Source: Priapulus caudatus
Lineage: Eukaryota; Priapulida; Priapulimorpha; Priapulimorphida; Priapulidae
Assembly: GCF_000485595.1 (NCBI RefSeq)
Contig: NW_014577544.1
Span: forward strand, 19,505 to 64,911
Length of the DNA: 45,407 nt
Reading direction: 5' to 3'
The translations under genes and the position numbers were made by a program. Shown here piece after piece: positions 34,813 through 45,407 of this stretch. The notes below the pieces were generated by a model. The model was not told the DNA's origin. It saw nothing but the letters and a program-made list of their open reading frames with translations, and ran no database searches. How positions within the stretch are numbered: the stretch's first letter is position 1; the number at the start of each line of letters is the position of its first letter.

Positions 34813-34858
<46 letters not shown>
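34783..34858. repeat. (GTA)n and (TA)n microsatellites after the gap
   Basis: Interrupted GTAG/GTA units followed by about 22 TA units. Confidence 0.95.
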
Positions 34859-34861
<3 letters not shown>

Positions 34862-35530
34862 TATGACGGTGAAGTATCTGTACATGACGGTATCAGGGAC
34901 TGTATTATATTCTTAATGACACAAAGTAAATAGACTGTATTGCTATTATTTCTTTCGAAAATTCATTCCAAAACAAGAAAAAATTATCTTTTTGTGTTCT
35001 CGTGTGCGATTTTTAACCGTAAAACCGTCCCATGTAGGGTTAGTTATGTTTAGCGATATACAATAAAATGTGATTAAATATATAAGGTGGAGATATCAAA
35101 CCAAAAGTATTATAGGCCTAATTTTCTTCGGTTTCATTTATTATTTATCGGCTATGTATAATTATTCATCATTCTATCGTAAGTATTGTACAACATGTAA
35201 ACTTTTATCTATAAGTATTAGTTCTATTTTAACATTTTATGTTAGCTGTTATTAAAATAATCATTTAGCATCAATAACAATAAATTGTATTGCTATTTCT
35301 TGGACAATCCTAGTTAATATATCAATATATCAACCATTATAGACAATAAAGCGTCTATTGATTGATAATGATACAACGTAGTTAAATCTCATTCATATAG
35401 ATTTTACTGTGGAGATAACTTTGGCATTGTACTAAAGCTTGATAAATAGACCAAGAACTTGACGTGATGCGGCCATGATGCCGAGGCGCGCCGAGGATTG
35501 ACACTATGTGTCTGTAGGAAAGCGCCGGCT
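34859..35530. other. intergenic, nothing recognised
   Basis: AT-rich spacer without recognisable gene, RNA or repeat. Confidence 0.5.
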
Positions 35531-35539
35531 TCTCCACAC

Positions 35540-36130
35540 TTATTGTTTACATTTATAATTTCCCATGAGTCTGCATGAGCTTCGCCGCACGGCGTAAACG
35601 ACCAATATAAATCTCGCCATATTCGCCGGGTGATATATTGGTGTCACCCGCCACCAGCTACCTGCGTCATCCCTTAGGGATCGGATTTGTTGACGCCAAA
35701 CGCGCAGGTAGAGAACGACTCGGCTCTGATCCTTTGAATCCGATAGTCCGGTTGTTGTCCCGCTCCGATCGTGCCTATAGTTATTCTCACACATAGTCCA
35801 GCGATAATTCTCCGTCTATCTTCTACCTTCCACCTTCACCCCGACCGAGCGTCTCCGTGAACCTCCTCGCTAAGGTACGAAATCAGTTGTATTTGATCAC
35901 GTATTCTCTGTGTGTAGGCATCTGTGTAGTTTCGTGGAGTTGTGTTTATTTAGACTGTTAAGATGAATATTCTGTGGTGTAATAGAACCAACGACGAGTA
36001 GATTGATAATCCTGAGTTCGTGTTATCTATTGTGTTATCTATCTGTGCTACCGCTCGTGCTATCTGTCGTGGAATCTATCGACGCAACCTGATGCTACCC
36101 TTGAGGGGATCTCCCACATGCTAAACCGTA
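35540..36130 (+). other. LTR-like or promoter-like GC-richer segment
   Basis: Contains ACCAATATAAATCTC (TATA-like) near 35,610, a pyrimidine-rich leader and a donor-like CTAAG/GTACGA at about 35,875. This could be a solo LTR or a first exon of an unseen gene. I found neither a matching second LTR nor a coding exon, so it stays unassigned. Confidence 0.25.
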
Positions 36131-36208
36131 GAACCTGGATCGGGAAGTGAAACGCTTCCTTAGATGTCTTCCAATCACAGCCTACGCCGCACCTCTCTAT
36201 AATATAAT

Positions 36209-36394
36209 ATAAGGTGGGGACCCATCACAGTACCAAATCGCCGATCTCAGGAACTAGGGCATTCTGCTAGGCTAGAACGGTTTCCTACGATAGAGTTTGG
36301 CACAAAAACGAAAATAGCACGCCGTTCAGCGCACTGCGCTACATCCTTCTGTTGCATTTTGGCATCTCCGTAATCATAATAAGCCCCACCTTAT
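36209..36394. mobile_element. possible short MITE
   Basis: ATAAGGTGGGG at 36,209-36,219 is matched by CCCCACCTTAT at 36,384-36,394, an 11-bp inverted repeat that can be read as TA-flanked AGGTGGGG ends. The interior has no coding potential. Short ends keep confidence low. Confidence 0.3.
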
Positions 36395-38130
36395 TCGTTG
36401 ATGGGCATGAATGGGGCGTCAACGACGTGACCCGTTACTGCGTGTAGCTGTTTGGCGAGACTGTTTGCTTTTCGTAAATAATGAAAGGCCCGGCCGATGC
36501 ATTTCGCACCGAAGTGGAAAAATTAGGCATTTTTACCCGCTTTCGGAAGTGAACGAGTGCGTCATTCATTGAACATTGAAGTTTTTCTTAAAATTAAATA
36601 ATTCCGAAAATCCCTAACCGCGCTACTCGATTGTTTTAGCCAATAAACGTAGCTGTGTTTGTGACGTTTTGTCCGCGCGCTTTATGCTTGGCTTAGCGGG
36701 CCTCAAAATGAATATCGGAGCCAGGCATGCACCTAGCAACCCGCGTGTTTGTTTACATATATTATAGCTTTGTGACGTACGGTGTTCGGCAGTTCTGCGA
36801 TGATAACCTCGTAATTTCTCACATTTCTTAAGGTGCATGGAACATTTTACCAATTTAGTGGTGTCAGTTAGTCACGGATATGTCACAGTAAGTACTAACC
36901 GTATATGTTTCACATACGTTCACCTATTTTGCACACAGGCGGTCGATCATTGTGAAAGATTGTGTGAAGATTTATTTTTATTAAGACGTTCCAAGCCGCC
37001 TATGGTACAAGGATAGAGAGCATGGCGAGATTGACAACTATGTAGCGTAACACATCGGCTTTGCTCTCACAACCGTGCTCTCTATCCTTGAGCCCTTTCA
37101 TCAGCCTTGTACGTCAATGCACGTGCGCCAAGAGCCATGAACTCAACACAATTTCATCTCTGTTATTGTTTACGCCTGAATGCGTGATTGATCAGGGAGG
37201 GGGTGCATGTAAGAAGGAGACATTTTCTTTGGGGTTCCGAAAAACACAATTCCACTTGACAATTTTATGGCCCATTTTAATTGGAAGCTCTGCATAATGG
37301 ACCCCCAACAAGCCCTTTGACTGACTAGTCAAGAAATTCAACGATCTGTATATTGCTCTTATTTAGCCGCCGATAGTTCTTATTTAAAACAAAGTCTTCA
37401 TTGTTATCTTCTAAAACTACAGACCATCCGCTGACCGCTGTGGAGACGTGAGCCGGGCCTCGAATTTGGCGCACGTCTTCACTGCGGACAGCGCGTCATA
37501 CTTGAACATCCCCGCGGTCGCGTGCGCATATCCCGCGGAACTGCGCGTCTCATCCGCGCGCAGCGCTCGGGATCAACAGCAAAGCTGTGCCACGCAATCT
37601 TGTATCATGTCTCTCTAGACATTATCCATGTATATATCAGTAATCGAATTCTCTCACATTAACCTATAGTAGAAGCTTCACTCGTCTGATGAACTATCAT
37701 GTGCGCCTATATCACGGGTCACATTTAGCGCCCCCCCCTCACCGAATCAGCATCATTTCAGGGGGTTATATAACCAGACAGTTTATTTGGATATATTTAC
37801 TGCATTGAGGAGCGTTTGTACGTATTCACACAAAAGCACAATCTTTGCTTTCTGAATGATGCAGAAACTCACAACACGTGCAGTAAAACCCAGCCTGAAC
37901 AACAAAGCTGTCGAACTGAATGCGAGCAGCAGCGGCTAACTGCATATCAGTGTTGCCTGCTAGCGCAGAATTATTCAGGCTGTATTATTTTAGCGCTTCA
38001 ACCCGTTCTCCGAACTACTGCACAGCGGTATTGTTTACTTTTTTTCGCTGGCGGCCATATACAGCTTCTGTTGCTTCAGTACAGCACAATACGTAAACAC
38101 ACGAACACGTGTTTGTAAAGATAAATAGGT
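36395..38130. other. intergenic, no gene
   Basis: Holds an imperfect 18-bp inverted repeat (37,008-37,025 with 37,073-37,090, one mismatch, 47-bp loop) and C-runs near 37,731. ORFs of 60-100 codons lack motifs. Confidence 0.45.
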
Positions 38131-39338
38131 CAGTGGTGTACTTCTGTGGTACTTATAGCTTGCGCGTCCTAGCTTGACCTTCTTATAGCTTGCGCTAGGC
38201 TTTTCCGCTGCATCCTGTGTCTAATCACATATAATGTGCCTGCTTAGTATAGGCTATACTGATGTTCTTTTCATGAGCGCAAACTCTATTAACCCGATAT
38301 ATGGTTTCGCTAATGCCACCACCTTTATCTATTATTTGCCGGTATGATTTGTCTTATACAGTGCTTTTGGGTTATTCGGCCTACTCTTTTTTCTTATTCT
38401 TTTCATTCGTTTCCCCTTTCTTCTACTACATCCTATTACGCCCTCGCGTTTGGCAATTATTTCGTTTTTATCACTTCTTATTTCTTATTTGAATCATGAA
38501 TAACATTCAACATGTAGATATTTATGACCATCAATTCGTCTAAATGCAAAAGCCACAGAAAGGTTTACGATTGGGTAAAAATTTAAGAAACTTTGCATAC
38601 ATAAACCCGCTGTAGATGGCTTCTGAGTTAGCACGCGCAACAGTGTTCCCATTTTATAGCACAACTTTCGTAAGTGGAATTTGTAAACAAACCCCGCACC
38701 CCCCACCCTAAACAGGAAAATTTCAAAGTATGAACATTTCTTTCAGAAGGACACCTCCCTGAAGGAGGAAATATCTCCTGATATTTTATGATAAAGCTGT
38801 CCAAAATTGATTGCTTTTAGATTGCAACTTTTTAACAATTCCACACAGTGGGAGGGGGACATCCCTCCACCACCCTCCCCTCGGGCGCTTCGTGCCGTTG
38901 AGCTCGCATGATTCGCCCCCCGCCTAGAATTTACTTCTGGATTCGCCACTGGTTGTGTGTGTGTGTGGGGGGGGGGTGCGTACGTGTTATTAAACCTCTG
39001 GGATCCAAAGAAAAAATATAACCATAGAATTCACAAATGCACTTATAATTTCAATTTTTTTTCAATTCTCTCAAAAACAGCCATCTTAAAGGTTCCAAAT
39101 TGCTAAAATCCAAGAGCATCCGCCCCCTAGACCCCGGGCAAGGGCTCTGCCCCTGCACCCCGCCAGGGGCCCTAGGGCTGGCTCCTGGACCCCACCCGTT
39201 AAGGGCTTCGCGCCAATTAAGGGGCTAGCGGTGTGCGCTGCTCGCACACACTCTTCGTATACTTTGCGATGGAAGTAACAGCGAAATCACACCCACCACC
39301 CCACCCCAGACACAACTGAGGACCTGTCTACGCCACTG
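38131..39338. mobile_element. region of hAT-like element ends and GC-rich repeat
   Basis: Two same-orientation termini ending CGCCACTG, at 38,937-38,951 and 39,324-39,338, match the CAGTGGCG start common in hAT-type nonautonomous elements. A possible left end CAGTGGTG lies at 38,131. A GC-rich block at 39,118-39,215 (CCCCGGGCAAGGGCTCTGCC type) resembles transposon-derived repeat. No transposase seen. Confidence 0.4.
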
Positions 39339-41300
39339 CCTCCAACATAAGGGGGCGCCGAGCCGAACTAGCGCTGTAAGAACACCGGCCCACCTGCTAT
39401 TAATAAGAGCAGACATAAATTAGCCTACACTGTCAAACCTAACCTAACATAGACCTGCCTGAAACCTCACTGTACGTACCAATCATATCCCAAACATGAC
39501 CAACTATCGGAACCGCAACGGGGACCGTACAAGATATAACATGTATGAGCTATATTTCACCATTCTAACAGCTAGGTGTGTGCACGCACGCAAATACATG
39601 CAAATGGATGTACACGCAAGCGTGGGCATACACGTGCGCGTGTATACACCTAGGGAAGCTTATCCCCCCCCCCTCGGAGAAAATATCAGTAAATCGTCGT
39701 TGAATTTTCTGTAGCAACGCATGCTCAGTTATAGAATTATAGAATGACAGTCAATAGTAAAACTTGATTCGCGTTACGGATTTTCGCATTACGAGCGTTT
39801 TTTCTGGGACGTATTACTTTCGTAAGGCAGGGTAATTACTGAACTTATATCCAATGTGCATCACTCATAATATTTTTAAATTATTGTCTAATACGCAGAG
39901 TTGCATCCAATAACTATGAGACGCGACAATGAACGATGTAATCTACTTTATTTTATCATTGATTTCGTTATCTTAATGCTGTACTGACCGCTGACAATTT
40001 GATTTCCTCTCATTTTATCAGAGTTGCAAAACATGTATACCTCGCTATGAGCATTAAATATTAAACGCAATAATGGTTTTTTGGCGGGCAACGCGCGCTA
40101 GCAATCTAGCTAAGCTGTGTGGCACTCATGTACAATGAACTCTGAAACCCTGCCTTTATTGCTCACGGCGCAGGCTTTTGTAAGCGTATAACCTGCGGCA
40201 TTGCACGTTATTCTTGTCATCGACGCCAGTACATCGCCATCTACTTAGAGTGATTGATCTTAATAGTGATGGCTAATTACAGTGACGAGAGTGAATATGT
40301 ATGATTGAGAAACTGCGACGCAACCACCTGCAACGACGATAATGCTGTGGAAATCTACGTAGCAACCCAGCACACGCTGGTGCGTATAGAGCCCGCACAC
40401 AGATGGGTGTAGCGCTGAGTCAGTTTTGCCGGGGTAAGACTGCATAGAGATACGATGCGTATACGATTACTGCATGTTTAACAGCTCTTTGCGAGCAAGA
40501 CGAACGTAAAACGTGTTTTATGTAAATCTTCCGTTAGTTTCGATTCTTCGGCAGGCGCGCAGATCCGATTATATGATGATATACGAAATAGTTTACTTCG
40601 CGCTCGCTCGGCCACAAAACTGTGGTTGCATGCATTTCCAGGCACATAAAGCACAAACGACGGTTGTTCACGTGTCGCTAGACCGGTCAAATGTGATAAT
40701 TAATGCATCGTATAATCCGCGTTATTGTCTTCTAAGTTCTAATCAATCGGTTATAGCAACGTTTATGAATATGCCCTGAGAAATAACTCGAATCATGCGT
40801 CTCCACGATAGAAAGCACTGCGAGCTCATGTTACAAGGATAAGAACAACTTGAGTAACTTGAGAACCCCCTTATAAAGCTATGGCTGGGTCAGGACTATT
40901 TTAGCTTGCGCTTCTTACACTGTTGTGGGCGCATAAGGTTAGTTGAAGGGCATCTATGCGCCGCAAAATAATCCCCGTTATACGTTTAAAACGATATAAA
41001 ACATGTTGTAGCATCACACCTTGGGTGTTAGACGTAGACAATAGTTATTTAAACTTTATTTATTTAAACCTTTGTAGACAATAGATATTTTTTCCACATT
41101 TAGACCTACAATTAATGTCCCGTAGTTTTTTATTTCGTTACCATTGGAATCGGCATGAATATATTAACAACGGGTAGTATATTAAGCAATGGGTAAAAAA
41201 AAATCAGTTCACGAGCCCCTAAATTCGTCGTGCAGTCTCAATCCTCCAGGCCCGGGGTTATTGCAACTATTTGAAACCTACGTTTTTCACACATCGTATA
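39339..41300. other. intergenic, no gene
   Basis: Only short ORFs without domains and a CG/CA-rich tract near 39,580-39,665. Nothing else recognised. Confidence 0.45.
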
Positions 41301-41305
41301 GTCTC

Positions 41306-41404
41306 ATTGTTTTTGTTTTTGTTGTTTTTGTTGTTTTGTTGTTGTTTTTGTTGTTGTTTTTGTTTTGTTGTTGTTTTTGTTTTGTTGTTGTTTTTGTTTT
41401 TGTT
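41306..41404. repeat. T-rich (TTGTTTTTG)n low-complexity tract
   Basis: About 100 bp of TTG/TTTTTG units. The overlapping 176- and 121-codon ORFs owe their length to this tract (FVV/FCC repeats). Confidence 0.85.
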
Positions 41405-43359
41405 AGCGGTGCACTTCGCGGATGTTCATTTGCCGTATGTATGCACCTCTATAGAACTATTGTTCATTCTCCTGGCTCGTGTATTTCTGTGTTATTTCTT
41501 TCTTTTCTGCATTCTCCGACCTTATTGCGAAGAGCGTGTTTGCTTTCACATTGTTTTCTCGAGGTTGCACGTGAGTCAAATCTCTGTATGGCGTTTACAC
41601 GCACAACTGTTTACATATGCGCGTGCGTGTGCATAGTGCGAGTCCCCCTCTACACAATGCATACCCGAGCATCTAACTTATCAAGAGCGCATGCTTTACA
41701 TGCAGTGAATATTATATAAAAATGTGAGCATTGCTCGATGTATCAATAACAGTACCATAGTGTACAAGAATGCATTTTCGAAATTGCGACGTCAATTAAT
41801 AAATAATGATATGCCATTTCCTTTTCTTATTACGTCAGTAAACTACCAAAATCTATGAATATTTAAATACGCTTAGGCCTATATTAAATTACAGCAATTA
41901 GCTTACCCTAACCTGTTTTTAATCGACTATATTTAATTATGACATCGCCCGTACCACCAATTGAAGGGAGTATTTGTTTGCAAAAGAACGGTGGCACCAG
42001 TCTAAGAGTAAAACCATTTTGGCCCATTCTTGCCAGTGTATACCAACGCATTGTTCAGCAGTGCTATGCTCTATATAGATGCGCATATAACGTTTCCTAT
42101 AATACACACCGCTTCCTGCATTCCTATCACTTTTACACAGTGAAACCATACACCACTAACCGCTTGGCGAGCGAGAAAGCATCCACAAATAGCCAGCGCC
42201 GCTACCCTCGTGCAAGGTTCACCGCACAGAACAAAAGTGATATGCACCCGCAAATATAGCTCGGAGGATTGGACATGCATGTTCTAACGCCAAGAGGCGG
42301 GGTACCTGCGCCTGCGCGCAAACGCCATGCAGGCGATTAGTTGCACAGACAAGCAATCGCAATGCAGACAATCGGTTGCAATGGCAAACAATTAATAGAT
42401 TCCACTCGCACAACCATTTGTAAAACGGGTAATGGGTTGTAGTATGAACAATGCGTGACTTATTGAATTTACTTGCGTTAAAATGATATTATTTGAAGGA
42501 TATTTAAAAGTTGTCTGCGTTTCCCTGACAGATGGTGGTGCGTAATAAGAGAACGTGGCGTACGGGTCCGTGGGTTATTCCTGGACCTGTTTGGAGTGTA
42601 GTACCCTGAGGTCCGCTTTTGAAGCCAACGGTCGTTCTGGTTCTTTATAGTTTGCCTTTTCAACCCAAATCTTGCATTACTTTAACTTAGCAACTATATA
42701 CATCCTATCACTATACATCTGCCTTGCATTTACGAGCTTTAACCTGAAACACTACAATAATAAATAGAGCACAGTAAAACCATATCCTCTGATTACGGTT
42801 ACGGCGTAAAAAAGGAATGGTTCAGTTAAACTAATGATAAAACTCTGAATGCAGAGACTTGATGTTTATTCGTTTCCTATTATTTAGGTTTAATAAATTG
42901 ATCAAAGATATCCTTCTCTGGTTTGGATAACACTTTATGAGCTTGGTCGCTAATAAAATTACCCAATTAATTACAGCATAGCCGTTCGTTGTGCGTTTCA
43001 TATTCACTGCGATAATGTTGTAAACATAATTATGACAGCATGGCGCAATTTTACAATATTTTATTACAATTGCTTACGCATTCTGTGTAGAGAATTATAT
43101 GGGATATAATTTTGTTCAACACAATTGTCTGTTTGTGTATCTGCCTGCCTATCTGTTTTATGCTGATCAATTAAAATGTGAGTCTTTCTATCGTTTAGTT
43201 ATCATTTTAAGATTATATAATTGTGAGCTAGGTAGAGGTCATGATAGAGTAAACAGAAACAAAGTATCTCCACAAATAATAGATTTTATGTATTATAAAT
43301 ACGAGTACATTTACTAATTTATATGTATTTATATAGACATGTGTGTGCGAATATATATG

Positions 43360-43396
<37 letters not shown>

Positions 43397-43950
43397 GATA
43401 AATAACTTAACATTATAACTGATGTGTATTATTAAAATTTATTGAACGTACATGTCTAGTATGCTACGTTTTCAGATGGACTTCGTGGCGGAACGGAGCT
43501 ACAGTCTCAAGGAAAGGACGAGGCTGTTTATAATGAGGTCAGCAGTAAGAGGCCAAACACCCCTTCTACACTATAACTTGGTCTTGCTTTTATATTTATA
43601 CATCGAGAGCTCAACGGTTGCATTCAATTCCTACACAATGGCAGATCGCATTACGTTAATATTGCATAGACGGTTAATTACGTTAATATAGCGGGGTTAT
43701 GTTATTTTATCAGCAGGAATATTGATTTTTTTTTTCTATACGGCCGCTCGCAGCGAATATATCTCACAACGCTCACCTAATAGCAATCATATTTCATGAA
43801 TATTCGTCGCATGCAACGGTCTTCGATCCTCGTTTTGAAGCTCGATCTGTACGAGTACTCGTGGAAGTATTGATATTAGATATAGGGTTACAAACAGATC
43901 AGCGAATGCACTTGAATATACGAACATTTGCAGAGCAATGTGACAATGCA
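41405..43950. other. intergenic, no gene
   Basis: A degenerate GCAATCG/GCAGACAAT-type repeat at about 42,320-42,395 and a (TA)n run at 43,360-43,392. No convincing CDS. Confidence 0.45.
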
Positions 43951-43974
43951 CGCGCACACGATTAATGTCCCAAC

Positions 43975-44110
43975 CGTTATATTACACACGCACGCGCGCG
44001 CGCACACACACGCCCCCTAGCATACACACATATATATGATATATAATACATATATATACGCACACGCACACGCGCGCATCCGTACACGCATGCATATATG
44101 CACGCGCACG
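43975..44110. repeat. CA/CG/TA-rich low-complexity tract
   Basis: Alternating purine-pyrimidine sequence (ACACGCACGCGCGC and TATATA runs), potentially Z-DNA forming. Confidence 0.8.
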
Positions 44111-44167
44111 CGAACGATCGCACGGACGTACACGCGTAGCATTAGTTTCGATTTTAATCTCAGCTGC

Positions 44168-44913
44168 GGCTCTACGTAGTACGGAAGCCGCCTAGTGCCG
44201 GCGCGGTCACGTTTTTCGCAGCTGGCGACGTCACGTTCGGCTTTCGCAGCCGGCGACGTCACGTTCTTCGTTGTCGTCGTCGTCATTTTTAGTCGACGTC
44301 GTTATCATTACTCGCCCTGACAAGGCTAAAACACAGCACCGCGAGCGAGCGAAAACACGGGGGCGGCGGCGAGCGAGCGGAATCGGCGCGGTCGCCTTTT
44401 TCGCAGCCGGCGCCGTCACCTTTTTCGCACCGCGAGGGAACGAAAACACGGCGGCGGCGGCGGCGAGCGAGCCGAATCGGCGCGGTCACGTTTTTCGCAA
44501 CCGGCGACGTCACGTTTTTCGTAGCCGGCGACGCCACGTTTTTCGTCGTCGACGTCGTCGTCATTTTTAGACGACGTCGTCATCATTACTCGCCCTGACA
44601 AGGCTAAAACACAGCACCGCGAGCGAGCGAAAACACAGCGGCGGCGGTGAGTGAGCAGAATCGGCGCCGTCACATTTTTCGCAGCCGGCACGGTCACGTT
44701 TTTCGTCGTCGACGTCGTCGTCATTTTTAGTCGACGTCGTCATTATTACTCGCGAAAATCGTGACGGCGCCGGCTACGAAAAAGGCGACCGCGCCGATTC
44801 TGCTCGCTCGCCGCCGCCGTGTTTTCGCTCGCTCGCGGTGCTGTGTTTTAGCCTTGTTTTTTTAAAGGTTAAATAAAATAAAAGGTACTAGGCGGCTTCC
44901 GTAACGTAGAGCC
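44168..44913. mobile_element. foldback-type element with internal tandem repeats
   Basis: Outer ends are inverted: GGCTCTACGT..ACGGAAGCCG..CCTAGT at 44,168-44,196, complementary to 44,887-44,913 apart from a 2-base difference and a few mismatches. Inside are forward repeats built from GTCACGTTTTTCGCAGCCGG, a GTCGTCGACGTCGTCGTC/TTTTTAG block, and CAAGGCTAAAACACAGCACC-CGAGCGAGCG. At 44,755-44,862 the same unit recurs in inverted orientation, so the right part can fold on the left. No transposase. Confidence 0.65.
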
Positions 44914-45280
44914 TGTTATTCCTGTGTTCCTGTTATAAGATTTCGCAGCTGCGGTGCTCTCTGCATGGCACTCCAGTTACATTACGCGCTGCATCGTTGT
45001 ACGCTAGGGGCAGCACCATTCACTGCGCAGCTGCACATAATTATGTAAGTGAGGAGTGGTTTTCTGTTTCTACAAATACCACATACGCACAAACGCTCGC
45101 ATACACGTATGCGATGCGCGTAAACAGGTAATATTCCACCGAGCATGATGTTGCATGTTGCGACGCACAAGTGTAGGGCAAACAGGTACGGCTGTTGCAC
45201 AAACCCAAGCAAACTCACCTGAGTACGACAATCAAGCAAATCAATACACCGTGTTTCTCACCGACGTCATTCAACCTACA
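44914..45280. other. intergenic right flank, no gene
   Basis: Short spacer after the foldback-type element. No recognisable gene or repeat family. Confidence 0.4.
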
Positions 45281-45350
45281 TATATATATAACCATATATA
45301 TATGGTGCATGCGTATGTGTGTGTGCGCGTGTGTGCGTGTGGTCTCTCTC

Positions 45351-45407
<57 letters not shown>
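45281..45407. repeat. (TA)n, (TG)n and (CT)n microsatellites at window end
   Basis: TA and TG-rich runs followed by a pure CT array from about 45,355 that continues past the window. Confidence 0.95.

Noticed and set aside
34079-34885. ORFs of 201-268 codons composed of X
   Set aside because: They cross the assembly gap.
41189-41719. 176-codon plus-strand ORF that looks like a hydrophobic membrane protein
   Set aside because: Its hydrophobic part is the TTG/TTTTTG repeat; the rest has no recognisable family, and the overlapping frame is open for the same reason.

Overview
This is a metazoan nuclear genome fragment carrying a tandem cluster of muscle-type (class II) myosin heavy chain genes, all on the minus strand. 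Multi-exon GT-AG genes, a TATA-driven noncoding first exon and abundant microsatellites (CA, GA, TATC, CATC, GAGT, TA) indicate an animal. The lack of any visible alternative-exon cluster and the short 13-residue tail suggest an invertebrate, but the sequence alone does not fix the phylum.

Layout, in the direction of transcription (high to low coordinates). (1) About 32,713-20,384: a complete myosin heavy chain gene, here MHC-A. I reconstructed 19 exons, the first noncoding. All 18 coding exons join in a consistent phase to give 5,865 nt, or 1,954 residues plus stop, a normal length for the family. (2) About 17,115-13,865: MHC-psi, a truncated relic holding only rod exons and a C-terminal exon. 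It has lost the whole motor, carries an internal deletion fusing exon 16 to the middle of exon 18, has three frame-changing indels and a GT-to-GC donor change. (3) 6,317-1: a second intact-looking gene, MHC-B, which runs off the left edge inside exon 13. Exons 1-12 and the first 96 nt of exon 13 are present, about 760 residues of motor domain. The MHC-A and MHC-B exons are the same size and phase throughout, except exon 11, which differs by one glycine codon. Their introns have diverged beyond recognition.

Both promoters keep a TATAAAT box and an AACCAAT box 50-54 bp further upstream. The two products would each be a thick-filament motor: an actin-activated ATPase head, two light-chain-binding IQ motifs, and a coiled-coil rod that assembles into filaments. 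Differences in loop 1, loop 2 and the stretch after KGQNKDQC suggest paralogues tuned for different contractile properties, which is inference.

The rest is intergenic and rich in repeats. The stretch 6,318-13,864 holds dispersed repeats, GC-rich palindromes and GA and CA arrays. The stretch 17,116-20,170 holds a CA array and a MITE-like element with a perfect 46-bp palindrome. Upstream of MHC-A, 32,770-45,407 has no convincing gene. It contains an assembly gap (34,199-34,782) in a GAGT array, several candidate TE termini, and a foldback-type element at 44,168-44,913 that is the most structured non-genic sequence here. I found no tRNA, rRNA or CRISPR.
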